A DNA stretch of 64,000 bases from positions 1-64,000 of the forward strand of contig UQVH01000013.1 in assembly GCA_900544535.1 (NCBI GenBank). Reading direction: 5' to 3'. Shown piece after piece: positions 43,426 through 51,728 of the stretch (its first letter is position 1; the number at the start of each line of letters is the position of its first letter). The position numbers were made by a program, and so were the translations under genes. The notes beneath the pieces are model-generated. The model had not been told where the DNA came from. It saw only the letters and a list, made by a program, of their open reading frames with translations, and did not search any database. This DNA comes from an uncultured Bacteroidales bacterium. Lineage in GTDB: Bacteria; Bacteroidota; Bacteroidia; Bacteroidales; Muribaculaceae.

Positions 43426-43452
43426 GATAGCCATTTTTCTATTAATAACAAA
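43422..43452 (-). promoter_or_regulatory. promoter of hicAB
   Basis: Minus-strand TTTG (43452-43449), 19-nt spacer, TATCTTTG (43429-43422); start site about 20 nt before the hicA ATG at 43397. Confidence 0.8.
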
Positions 43453-43550
43453 TTAAAGCAATAAAATAATGGCAATATCTCTATTTTTATTGATTTTACT
43501 CCATGTTTTAGAAATTATGACTTTTATGCACAGGCGATATTGTGATCTAT

Positions 43551-43579
43551 CCCGCTTTCAGTGCGATAATGCGGGGAGA
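43551..43579. repeat. 29-bp direct repeat, right copy flanking hicAB
   Basis: Exact copy of 42712-42740, same orientation, 839 bp apart. It lies 13 bp beyond the stop codon of the leftward GH28 gene. Confidence 0.85.
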
Positions 43580-43592
43580 ATAGTTTTGCCTA

Positions 43593-44960
43593 TCACTTCG
43601 TCACGAGGCCGTCGGAGTCGGTGGCGAGGAAGAGGGGGCGGGCGTCGGGGGTGAGGGCTTCGATGCGGATGTTGTCGAAGCGGATGTCGCGGGTGTGGTT
43701 GAGCCAGAAGCCCTGGGCAGGAAGGATGCCCCACATGGTCGATTCGGGATAGTCGGCGATCTTTTCGTCGGTCGGAGCGGCGACGGCCTGCTGGCCTCCG
43801 CGGTGACGGATTGTGATGTTGCGCAGCTCGACGTCGCGGACGGGATGACCCTCAATGCCGGTGATCGAACAGCCGCCGGGACCTGCCTCGTCGATCAGTA
43901 TGTCATGGAGCCGCACTCCGCTGATCGAGCCGACAGTTTCGACAGGAACATCTTTGGAATAGGGGCGCGCACGGTTGGCGAGACGGATGAAAATCGGCGA
44001 CTCGGTGCCGCGGATGGTGATGTCGGCAATATCAACGTTGCTCATGGTGCCTCCGTCGACGATCTCAAGCGAGATGGCCGAATGGCCGTGGCCGCCGGGG
44101 AAGCCGAAGAACTGCGACGACTGGTCGGACGAGGGCTTCACTGTGATGCCGCGGACGATGATGTTGCGGAAGCCGCCGTTGGTCTCGGTGCCGAGCTTGA
44201 TGGCGTTGCAGTGGCTGGAGATGACGCAGTTGCTGATGGTGATGTCTTCGCAAAGGCGCGGAGAGGTGCTTTTGAGAGTGATGCCGTCGTCGTCGGAGTC
44301 AGCGATCATGTTGCTTACTGTTACGTTATGGCAGCCGTCGAGATCAAGAGCATCGTTATTGTAGTTGTTGCGGTTGAAGACGGTGATGCCGTCGATCCTC
44401 ACGCGGTCGCAGGCGAGATAGTGCTGCATCCAACAGCCTGAATTCTTAAGCGTGACACCCTCGACGGTGACATCCGAGCAGCGGATGAAGCGCAGAAGAT
44501 GGGGCCGGGTGATCCCCTCGTCGTTCCACGAGAGTTTCGGGAAAGCACGGCCGCGGCCGTCGATTGTGCCGTGGCCGCTGATGGCCACATTGGAGGCACC
44601 GTCGGCATAGATCAGCTGAATCGTGGGCGTTACGGTGCGCAGCGAGACATAGTCGGTGGTCACGGGAGTGTAGTCGGCGATGTCCGTGCTGCCATATAAC
44701 GTCGCACCGTTTTCAAGATTCAGGGTGACGTTGTCGCGCAGGAAGATGCTGCCCGTCTTGAATGAGCCGGCGGGAACGAGCACGGTGCCCCCTCCGGCCT
44801 CGTGACAGCTGTCGATGGCCCGCTGTATGGCGGCGGTGCTCAAGCGCGTTGTATCACTTACGGCACCGTAGTCGACGATATTGTGGACGGCGGCAAAGCC
44901 CGGCAGGGAGGCTGTCAGGGTAAAAAGAGCGGCGGCAAGACGTATTGCGGAAGATTTCAT
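43593..44960 (-). CDS. GH28 polygalacturonase/rhamnogalacturonase family
   Basis: 455 aa from ATG 44960, which gives a signal peptide (MKSSAIRLAAALFTLTASLPGFA); the longer frame to 44999 adds no useful start. Right-handed beta-helix with N202-D203 in NNNDALDLDG, D223-D225 in DSDDDGITL, and H250 in ISSHCNAIKLG. These are the GH28 NTD, DD and HG positions, with the HG motif in the variant form seen in exo- or rhamnogalacturonan-acting enzymes. Hydrolyses galacturonate linkages in pectin. Convergent with the GH105 gene, with hicAB in between. Confidence 0.92.
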   Translation of the reverse strand: MKSSAIRLAAALFTLTASLPGFAAVHNIVDYGAVSDTTRLSTAAIQRAIDSCHEAGGGTVLVPAGSFKTGSIFLRDNVTLNLENGATLYGSTDIADYTPVTTDYVSLRTVTPTIQLIYADGASNVAISGHGTIDGRGRAFPKLSWNDEGITRPHLLRFIRCSDVTVEGVTLKNSGCWMQHYLACDRVRIDGITVFNRNNYNNDALDLDGCHNVTVSNMIADSDDDGITLKSTSPRLCEDITISNCVISSHCNAIKLGTETNGGFRNIIVRGITVKPSSDQSSQFFGFPGGHGHSAISLEIVDGGTMSNVDIADITIRGTESPIFIRLANRARPYSKDVPVETVGSISGVRLHDILIDEAGPGGCSITGIEGHPVRDVELRNITIRHRGGQQAVAAPTDEKIADYPESTMWGILPAQGFWLNHTRDIRFDNIRIEALTPDARPLFLATDSDGLVTK

Positions 44961-45012
44961 GGACAAAGATTTGTTATATATAATAAGGTAAAATGACAAT
45001 TAATTAACAAAT

Positions 45013-45021
45013 GCAAAATTA
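45013..45021 (-). promoter_or_regulatory. -7 box of the GH28 gene
   Basis: Minus-strand TAATTTTGC, an exact TAnnTTTG match, 53 bp before ATG 44960. Forms a divergent promoter pair with the box at 45054-45061. Confidence 0.55.
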
Positions 45022-45053
45022 AAGATTGTTTCCGTATTTTGCGAAAAAAGCGC

Positions 45054-45061
45054 TATCTTTG
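45054..45061 (+). promoter_or_regulatory. -7 box of the GH25 gene
   Basis: TATCTTTG, 23 bp before ATG 45085. The nearest TTTG upstream is too close (12 nt) for a standard -33 element. Confidence 0.5.
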
Positions 45062-45084
45062 TTTCACCCGAACCCACAGGCGCC

Positions 45085-45813
45085 ATGAAAAATCCCTTCC
45101 ACATACTACTGACGCTCCTCCTGACCGCCGGACTGCTGACGGGCTGCGGCTTCGACCGCAGATCGGTCAGAACTTATCCGGACCGCGAACGCTTCAAGGT
45201 GATCGGGATCGACGTGAGCGCCCACAACGGCGACATCGACTTCCGCAAGGTAGCCGCCGAGGGGATTGACTTCGTCATCATCAAGGCCACCGAAGGAGGA
45301 ACTTTCAAAGACAGGAAATTCATCGACAACATACGCATGGCCCGCGAGGCGGGACTCAAAGTCGGAGCCTACCATTTCTTCCGTTTCGACACTCCGGGCT
45401 ACATGCAGGGGCTCAATTTACTGAACTCGGTGCGCGGGCGCCGTCTGGATCTCCCCTTAGTGATCGACCTGGAGGAGTGGGCCAACCCCAACAGCCAGCC
45501 GACAACGATGGTACTCCACAGGCTTTCCGAAATGATCGACCATCTTGAAAGCCACGGTTACAGAGTAATGATCTACACCAACAAAAACGGTTTCGCGCGC
45601 TTCGTCAAGGGGCGTCTCGAAGGCTATCCGCTCTGGATCTGCTCCTTGGTCGACGAGCCGGAAGGGATGGACTGGCACATCTGGCAGGGAACACACAACG
45701 GCTGGATCAACGGCATCAACGAGCCCGTAGACATCAACGCTTTCAACGGCTCGCCCGAAGAGTGGTCCGAATTTGCATGGGGAAGCTGCCCCGAAGACAC
45801 AATAAAACGCTAA
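45085..45813 (+). CDS. GH25 muramidase-like lipoprotein
   Basis: 242 aa, lipobox at Cys21 (GLLTGC). GH25 lysozyme domain: GIDVSAHNGDIDF with the first catalytic Asp, FVIIKATEGGTFKD, VGAYHFFRFD, and VIDLEEW with the catalytic Asp-x-Glu, ending WHIWQGTHNGWINGINEPVDINAF. Would hydrolyse peptidoglycan (MurNAc-GlcNAc) in the periplasm or on imported fragments. It stands immediately upstream of porU with a 45-bp gap and may be co-transcribed. Remodelling versus attack on other bacteria cannot be distinguished. Confidence 0.92.
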   Translation: MKNPFHILLTLLLTAGLLTGCGFDRRSVRTYPDRERFKVIGIDVSAHNGDIDFRKVAAEGIDFVIIKATEGGTFKDRKFIDNIRMAREAGLKVGAYHFFRFDTPGYMQGLNLLNSVRGRRLDLPLVIDLEEWANPNSQPTTMVLHRLSEMIDHLESHGYRVMIYTNKNGFARFVKGRLEGYPLWICSLVDEPEGMDWHIWQGTHNGWINGINEPVDINAFNGSPEEWSEFAWGSCPEDTIKR

Positions 45814-45858
45814 ACGCCACGTTTATATAAAGATATATTCCATTCCTTTGTCACTGCA

Positions 45859-48800
45859 ATGAACCAAAAGTCACACAATATAATCCTCATCATCCTCATA
45901 GCCCTGTTTGCGCTTCCGGCAACGGCTTTCGGCTTCAGCACCGACAGCTACGCGCCGTCGTCAGTGCTCTCGACAGGCCGCTGGGTCAAGATCAGCGTCG
46001 AGCAGACCGGACCGCACTTCATTCCGGCCTCTTCGCTGCGCTCCTGGGGCTTCAGCAATCCCGAAAACGTGCGCGTGTTCGGCTACGGCGGCCGGCGCAT
46101 CCCCGACCAGCTGCGCCGCGATCTCTACACGGATGATCTTCCCGCCGTGCGCTGTGAAGTGACCTCAGGCGGAATTGTTTTCTACGCAGAAGGCCCCGTC
46201 ACCTGGCGGCGCGAGAACGGTGACATCTTCACTCACTCGCTCAACCCCTACTCCACCGCCGGATATTATTTCCTCACCGACTCGCGCCCTGAGACCGACA
46301 CCTCAATCCCCGCGGAGGGGAGCGACAGCCGGGGCGACAACCCGGCGACAACGTTTACCGAACGTCTATTTCACGAACTCGAACAGACAACTCCGGCCGA
46401 AAGCGGCCATCAGCTTGTCGGCGAGGATTTCCGCTTCACCCCCAACCGCACTTTCAGTTTTCAGCTTCCCGGCCGTGTCGAGGGCACCGATGTATGGATG
46501 CAGTGCGAGTTCTACGGCAAGTCCGTGAGCGCGCCGATCAATATATCGTTCACCGCCAACGGCCAGGCACTCCCGAAAGCCACGGGCGACAGAGTGTCGG
46601 GGGGCAACAGCGACTCATGGGGCGATACTTGCCGCATACGCAAGCGCTTCACCGTCAACGGCTCTTCACTTTCACTTGGAATAGGCATCAGCGTCAGCGG
46701 CACTCTCAAACTCGCCAATCTCGACAAGATCGACATCACTTACACCCGCCGCCTCGCTCTTCCTGCAGGCGGAAACCTCGTCTTCACCTCCGAAAACCGC
46801 TTTCTGCGGCTCGACGGAACCTCGGCCGAAACCCGCGTCTGGGACGTCACCGATCCCCTCCGCCCGATAGCCATGCGCACCGCCACTGACGGCAGCGCAT
46901 CCAGCTGGGCCAATGACTACAACGGCCTGCGCACCTACTGTGCCTGGACCTCTACGTCCTCCCTGCCCCAGCCACGTCTCGTCCGTCAGATCGACAATCA
47001 GGACATCCACGCCGAGGAAGTGCCAGACATGGTCATCATCACCCCCTCCACCCTGCTCTCTCACAGCAACCGTGTAGCCGCGCTCCACAGCGCCGCACCC
47101 GACAACATGAAAGTACTCGTTGTCACCGACGAACAGGTCTACAACGAATTCGGATCGGGCTGCGCCGACGTCAACGCCATGCGGCGTATGCTCAAGATGT
47201 TCTACGACCGAGGGACAGCCTCTCCGACCGGCGGTACCCTGAAATATGTGCTGCTCATGGGCGGCGCCACACATGACCACCGACGCCTCACTCCCGCCAT
47301 GTCGTCAAGCGGGGCCATCACACTCCCTATCTGGCAGACCGAACTCTGCAACGATGAAAGCAACTCGTTCTGCTCGGACGACATTCTTACTTTCCTCGAA
47401 GACAATTCGGGCCTGAGCCTCACCTCCGGGGTCAACTGTGTGGCCGTGGGCCGCATTCCCGCCAGGTCGGCGGCGGCAGCAGAGATCTATGTGCGCCGTC
47501 TCGAAAAATACATCACCGCACCGCCGCAGGGCGAGTGGCGCAACCGCCTGATGATGTTTGCCGACGACGGCAACCAGGGCGACCACATGAAACAGACCAA
47601 GACGATAGAAGAGAACATGCGCGCCACCGAATCGGGCCGCGGTTTCACGTTCAACAAGGTCTTTATAGACGCCTACCGTCTCACCAACGGCACATCGCAG
47701 GAAGCCTCCGACCGTATCTTCTCGCTGCTCGACGACGGAGTTGTGCTCTGGACTTATGTCGGCCACGGCTCCATCAACTCACTCTCCGGCGACGGCATAT
47801 TCACCACCCCCAACCTCAACAACCTCTACCTGCGGCGGCCGCCGTTCTTCTATGCCGCCACCTGCTCGTTCGCACAGTTCGACGGATCGGCCACCTGCGG
47901 CGTGGAATCGCTGCTGCTAACTGACAACGGTGGAGTCATCGGTGCCGTCAGCGCCGTGCGTCCCGTCTACATCAGCCGCAACGGCGTTCTCTCGGAAAAT
48001 CTCGGCAAAGTGGCCCTCACCCGCGGTGCCGACGGCCGTTTCATCCCGATGGGCGAGGCTGTGCGTCAGGCCAAGAATCTCACACGCGACGACAACATGC
48101 GCCGCTACGTCTTTTTCGGCGACCCGGCCCTGAGGCTCGCCACTCCGGCCAACAGCGTCCGTCTCCTGTCGGTCGACGGAGTGGAGGTCAGCGACGACTC
48201 TCAGCCTGAACTCAAGGCTCTGGGACGCCCCGTGCTCAGAGGTGAGATCATCGATACCGAGGGACGGCGCATAGACAGCTTCAACGGCTGGCTCTCGCTC
48301 ACACTCTTCGACGCCGAACGCAGCTTCACCTCCGAGGGTCGCGGCGATGAGGGGCAACAGGTAACCTTCGACGAGATGGGCGAACGCCTTTTCACAGGCC
48401 GCACCAAAGTGACCGACGGAACTTTCGAGATCACTATCCCGATGCCGGCGGCCGTGGCCGAAAACTACCGGCCGGCGACTCTCAGCATGTTTGCCGCGGC
48501 TGAGGACGGCACCGAAGCCTCCGGCGTGAGCCGTAATCTCTACGTCTACGGCTTTGCCGACGACGCGGCGCCCGACGATGTAGCCCCCGTCATCGAATCG
48601 CTCTATCTCGACCACGAGAGTTTCCGAGAGGGCGATGCCGTAGGTCCCGCCCCGGTGCTTATAGCCCGCGTCAGCGACGATGTGGCTCTCAACATGTCCA
48701 ATCTCGGCATAGGCCATCAGATGAGCGTGCGCATCGACGATGAGATCAACCTCACCGACGTCTCCGACGGCTACACCCCCGATCTCGACGGTTCGCCCTC

Positions 48801-49236
48801 AGGCTCGATCTTCTACCAGCTGCCCGAACTCAAAGCAGGCGCCCACACCGCCACCCTCCGCGTCTGGGACACAGGCGGAAACTCAACCTCTGCATCCGTC
48901 GATTTCTTCGTCAATCCCAAAATGGCCCCGAAGATTTTCGACATCTATACCGATGCGAATCCTGCCTCCGTACAGGCCAACTTCTACGTGACCCACAACC
49001 GCCCCGACGCCACTCTGACGGTCAGAATCCAGATCTACAATCTGTCGGGACGGCTCATCTGGGACTCGCAGACCACCGGCAAATCCGACATGTATTCCTC
49101 GACCCCGGTCACCTGGAATCTGACAGACAAGGCCGGATCAAAAGTGCCCCGCGGAATCTACATCTACAAGACCACCGTAACGGCCGGCAGCGAATCATCG
49201 ACCATGACGAAGCGTATCGCCGTAGCCCCGCGTTAA
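45859..49236 (+). CDS. porU: type IX secretion system sortase, PorU-like (C25 peptidase)
   Basis: 1125 aa, signal peptide at the N-terminus. Central gingipain-like C25 domain: MVIITPSTLL, YVLLMGGATHD, catalytic His636 in TYVGHGSIN and Cys669 in YAATCSFAQFD. Ends in a beta-sandwich type IX C-terminal domain (VRIQIYNLSGRLIWD ... PRGIYIYK). PorU removes the C-terminal signal of T9SS cargo at the cell surface and attaches the cargo to lipopolysaccharide. Length fits PorU. Other por genes are not in this window, as is usual for the scattered T9SS loci. Confidence 0.92.
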   Translation: MNQKSHNIILIILIALFALPATAFGFSTDSYAPSSVLSTGRWVKISVEQTGPHFIPASSLRSWGFSNPENVRVFGYGGRRIPDQLRRDLYTDDLPAVRCEVTSGGIVFYAEGPVTWRRENGDIFTHSLNPYSTAGYYFLTDSRPETDTSIPAEGSDSRGDNPATTFTERLFHELEQTTPAESGHQLVGEDFRFTPNRTFSFQLPGRVEGTDVWMQCEFYGKSVSAPINISFTANGQALPKATGDRVSGGNSDSWGDTCRIRKRFTVNGSSLSLGIGISVSGTLKLANLDKIDITYTRRLALPAGGNLVFTSENRFLRLDGTSAETRVWDVTDPLRPIAMRTATDGSASSWANDYNGLRTYCAWTSTSSLPQPRLVRQIDNQDIHAEEVPDMVIITPSTLLSHSNRVAALHSAAPDNMKVLVVTDEQVYNEFGSGCADVNAMRRMLKMFYDRGTASPTGGTLKYVLLMGGATHDHRRLTPAMSSSGAITLPIWQTELCNDESNSFCSDDILTFLEDNSGLSLTSGVNCVAVGRIPARSAAAAEIYVRRLEKYITAPPQGEWRNRLMMFADDGNQGDHMKQTKTIEENMRATESGRGFTFNKVFIDAYRLTNGTSQEASDRIFSLLDDGVVLWTYVGHGSINSLSGDGIFTTPNLNNLYLRRPPFFYAATCSFAQFDGSATCGVESLLLTDNGGVIGAVSAVRPVYISRNGVLSENLGKVALTRGADGRFIPMGEAVRQAKNLTRDDNMRRYVFFGDPALRLATPANSVRLLSVDGVEVSDDSQPELKALGRPVLRGEIIDTEGRRIDSFNGWLSLTLFDAERSFTSEGRGDEGQQVTFDEMGERLFTGRTKVTDGTFEITIPMPAAVAENYRPATLSMFAAAEDGTEASGVSRNLYVYGFADDAAPDDVAPVIESLYLDHESFREGDAVGPAPVLIARVSDDVALNMSNLGIGHQMSVRIDDEINLTDVSDGYTPDLDGSPSGSIFYQLPELKAGAHTATLRVWDTGGNSTSASVDFFVNPKMAPKIFDIYTDANPASVQANFYVTHNRPDATLTVRIQIYNLSGRLIWDSQTTGKSDMYSSTPVTWNLTDKAGSKVPRGIYIYKTTVTAGSESSTMTKRIAVAPR

Positions 49237-49275
49237 CACGCCGGACCACCCGACACCCTCTCCACTGTCATATCG

Positions 49276-49316
49276 AAGCCTGCCGGAAAATGAACTTTTC
49301 GGCAGGCTTGATTTTT
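49276..49316 (+). terminator. terminator after porU
   Basis: 10-bp stem AAGCCTGCCG/CGGCAGGCTT (49276-49285 with 49300-49309), extendable by AAAA/TTTT across a bulge, then five T at 49312-49316. Confidence 0.82.
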
Positions 49317-49349
49317 ATAACATGGTAAGAGTTATATTTCTGTCAAGTT

Positions 49350-49865
49350 ATGAAAAAGCTATTTCTATCCGTAGCACTTGTAGCCGCCGCAATGATGGTC
49401 GGATGCAGCGCTGAAAAGAAAGCCGAAGACAAGGGCGCCGCCCTTAAGGCAAAAATCGAAAACTGTTCTGATCCCGACAGCCTGAAAATCTATGTTCAGG
49501 AAGCCAGAGACTATGCCGACAAACTCGTCAGGGAGGGTAAAGATTCCGCAGCAGAGGCTTTCCTCGGTGACGTCACTCCCGCTGTCCGCGCCAAAGACCC
49601 CACAGCCGCGCTGGGACTCACCGCAATCGACCTCAAAGCCAAAGCTGACTCTGCTTTCGAAGCCACGAAAGAATCAGCCAAAGAAATGGCCGACTCGACA
49701 TCAAAGGCTGTCAGCGATAAAGTGAACGATGCGAAGGATGCCGTAGGCAAAGCCGCCGAACAGACCAAGGAAAAGGCTGCGGCAGCTGCCGAAAGCGCTA
49801 AAGAGAAGGTTTCCGATGCCGCACAGGCCGGAGCCGACAAGGTCAAGGATCTCATGGGCAAGTGA
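49350..49865 (+). CDS. helical LEA/apolipoprotein-like lipoprotein
   Basis: 171 aa, lipobox at Cys19 (MMVGC). From about residue 95 to the end the sequence is an amphipathic helix of repeating 11-residue-like units rich in Ala, Lys, Glu and Asp (DSAFEATKESAKEMADSTSK, then AAEQTKEKAAAAAESAKEKV), resembling late-embryogenesis-abundant proteins or apolipoproteins. It probably lies in the periplasm along a membrane. A stress-protection or envelope-stability role is inference. Single gene after the porU terminator. Confidence 0.8.
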   Translation: MKKLFLSVALVAAAMMVGCSAEKKAEDKGAALKAKIENCSDPDSLKIYVQEARDYADKLVREGKDSAAEAFLGDVTPAVRAKDPTAALGLTAIDLKAKADSAFEATKESAKEMADSTSKAVSDKVNDAKDAVGKAAEQTKEKAAAAAESAKEKVSDAAQAGADKVKDLMGK

Positions 49866-50032
49866 TTGCGCCCCGATTCGACCCCAACCCTACTCATACA
49901 GGCCGGGACTTTTCAACATTATTTCTGATGTTGCAAAGTTCCGGCCTCGCAATGTTAATAACTCATACAAAATTGATATTCAATAAAATATCTTCTGAAA
50001 TCTGTTTAAAACCGGACGGATCTCAACATAGT

Positions 50033-50145
50033 TTTCAACACGTTTTCAACACTTATCAACAAGTTATAAACACTTATAAGCGCATTATGAACACTTTCAG
50101 AACCGATGTTTAAAACATGTTGATAAAAATGTCAATAACTTTGTT
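50033..50145. other. cluster of DnaA-box-like 9-mers in AT-rich DNA
   Basis: Within about 115 bp at least seven near-identical 9-mers of form TT(A/T)T(A/C/G)AACA occur: TTTTCAACA at 50032-50040 and 50043-50051 (approximately), TTATCAACA near 50053, TTATAAACA near 50064, TTATGAACA near 50085, and reverse-strand copies at TGTTGATAA (near 50119) and TTGTTGAAAA (near 50141). They differ from the classical TTATCCACA at one or two positions. The 354-bp gap 49866-50220 holds this cluster and the tRNA promoter, and no gene. Origin function is a hypothesis. Confidence 0.4.
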
Positions 50146-50176
50146 GAAAACTTTTTCAATATTTTTCGTCGAAATA

Positions 50177-50209
50177 TTTGGTGGTTTCAGACAAATGCTG
50201 TAATTTTGC
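50177..50209 (+). promoter_or_regulatory. promoter of tRNA-Arg
   Basis: TTTG (50177-50180), 20-nt spacer, TAATTTTGC (50201-50209), about 12 bp before the tRNA 5' end. Confidence 0.8.
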
Positions 50210-50220
50210 ACTCACAAAAC

Positions 50221-50294
50221 GGCTCATTAGCTCAACTGAATAGAGCATCTGACTACGGATCAGAAGGTTACAGGTTTGAATCCTGTATGAGTCA
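50221..50294 (+). tRNA. tRNA-Arg (anticodon ACG)
   Basis: Full cloverleaf of 74 nt: acceptor GGCTCAT/ATGAGTC with one G:U pair and discriminator A; D arm AGCTC..GAGC; anticodon stem TCTGA/TCAGA with loop CTACGGA, anticodon ACG (A34 probably deaminated to inosine); T arm ACAGG-TTTGAAT-CCTGT. CCA is not encoded. Confidence 0.95.
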
Positions 50295-50297
50295 CTA

Positions 50298-50336
50298 AAA
50301 ACCGCCCCGATGCGTCATGCAAAGGAGCGGTTTTCT
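50298..50336 (+). terminator. terminator of tRNA-Arg
   Basis: AAAACCGC/GCGGTTTT stem (50298-50305 with 50327-50334) followed by CTTTTA. Begins 4 nt after the tRNA 3' end. Confidence 0.75.
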
Positions 50337-50377
50337 TTTATCTCTGATTCTCTTTCGAGAAACTGCGTGCGCGGCCG

Positions 50378-50554
50378 CTATCTGGCCCGCTTCAGATGTC
50401 TGACTGATTCTCTTACCTTTTCGATCTCATGAAGAGCGGCCACGGCGGCTGCCAGAGTGGCAACCTGGAGAGTGGCATGAAGTATACAGTGAAGAAGACG
50501 ATGACGGCGGCATCTTGCGCTGTCTTCGCGATGTTCGTTCTTGAAGATTTCCAT
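50378..50554 (-). CDS. small membrane-anchored protein, unknown
   Basis: 58 aa from ATG 50554 (the open frame extends to 50611, but those residues look unlike a start). One hydrophobic stretch (LLHCILHATLQVATLAAAVAAL, about 18-40) flanked by a charged N-terminus and a helical, basic C-terminus (HEIEKVRESVRHLKRAR). No family recognised. No good promoter or terminator was found, so it may not be a gene. Confidence 0.45.
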   Translation of the reverse strand: MEIFKNEHREDSARCRRHRLLHCILHATLQVATLAAAVAALHEIEKVRESVRHLKRAR

Positions 50555-50750
50555 AGTGAGGTGTGTTTTATTGTTAAATAAATAGTACTGATTCTCTATT
50601 GTCAAAAACACACGGATTCAAGGATGGTTTTGCACGTTAACCCAATTTAGAGATTGTAAAAAAAACAACCTCTTTGGAGATGTTAAGAGGACGTTTTATT
50701 TGCTTTGATCACAGAACATGTAAAGCGGGAACACTCTCCGGCGACAGACA

Positions 50751-50834
50751 TAAAAAAACAAAAGGCTGTCATCTCGACAGCCTTTTTGCTCTTTAACCTT
50801 AAATCTAATACCATGAAAACACAGTGCAAATATA
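50751..50834 (-). ncRNA. candidate short RNA with strong hairpin terminator
   Basis: A minus-strand -7 box TATATTTGC (50834-50826) predicts a start near 50819. About 35 nt later the perfect hairpin GGCTGTC-N5-GACAGCC (50782-50764) is followed by a nearly unbroken U tract (50763-50751). This would give an RNA of about 70 nt. On the plus strand the same hairpin is followed by five T (50783-50787), so it can terminate both ways. A short reading frame begins inside the RNA but passes through the terminator. The 448-bp gap 50555-51002 shows nothing else clear. Confidence 0.4.
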
Positions 50835-51002
50835 GTAACTATGTCTTTATAACCGACCACCGCCCGGAAAGTTCACAGCATCTTTGCATTTAACACACAT
50901 TAACACTAACCTCTGCGAAAATTTCGTAATTTAGCATCTGATTTATGATTGCATGGCCATCCCGGCTATCACCTTTCTATAACCGACACATACCCAAACA
51001 TA

Positions 51003-51728
51003 ATGAGTACACGCCTTTTAGTGATTGATGACGAAGAATCGATATGCGAGATTCTGAAATACAACCTTGAAAAAGAAGGCTATCAGGTCGACATGGCTTT
51101 CAGCGCGGAAGAAGCGCTCGAAATGGATCTGACACCTTACGACCTTTTCATCGTCGATATCATGATGGAACGCCTGAGCGGATTCGATTTCGCCAAGTGC
51201 CTGCGCAACTCATCGGCGACCGAAGAGACTCCCATCATATTTTGCTCCGCGCTCAACGGCGAGGACGACACCGTCATGGGCCTCAATATCGGCGCTGACG
51301 ACTATATCACCAAACCTTTCAAGATCAGCGAGATGATTGCCCGCGTCAATGCCGTGTTGCGCCGCACTAAGCTCGCGCGCCGCGCCCGCGAAGCCGCTGC
51401 TGCTTCCGCCGCCACCGACAACGGTCTCGAACCGCAGATCGTATATCAGGGACTCCGGATCGACCCGAACGACAAGGCCTGCAGCCTCGACGGCGAGAAA
51501 ATAGCGCTCACCAAAACCGAGCTTGAGATTCTCGCATTCTTCCTGACCCACCGCAACCGCATCTATTCACGCGAAGAGATCATCCGCCACGTATGGGCCG
51601 ACGATGTCGTGGTTACAAACCGCACCATCGACACCAACATCACACGCCTGCGCAAAAAAATAGGACGCTACGGCAACAACATCGAGACCCGACTCGGATT
51701 CGGCTATGGTTTTAAAGAGAAGGATTAG
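51003..51728 (+). CDS. OmpR/PhoB-family response regulator
   Basis: 241 aa from ATG 51003 (MSTRLLVIDDEESICEIL); the upstream in-frame extension to 50949 has no receiver-domain residues. Receiver domain with the acidic pair D-D in VIDDEE, phospho-acceptor Asp52 in FIVDIMME, and the conserved Lys in YITKPFKISEM. The C-terminal winged helix (KTELEILAFFLTHRNRIYSREEIIRHVWADDVVVTNRTIDTNITRLRKKIG) binds DNA. Overlaps the downstream histidine kinase by 23 bp, so the two form one operon. Regulated genes unknown. Confidence 0.95.
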   Translation: MSTRLLVIDDEESICEILKYNLEKEGYQVDMAFSAEEALEMDLTPYDLFIVDIMMERLSGFDFAKCLRNSSATEETPIIFCSALNGEDDTVMGLNIGADDYITKPFKISEMIARVNAVLRRTKLARRAREAAAASAATDNGLEPQIVYQGLRIDPNDKACSLDGEKIALTKTELEILAFFLTHRNRIYSREEIIRHVWADDVVVTNRTIDTNITRLRKKIGRYGNNIETRLGFGYGFKEKD

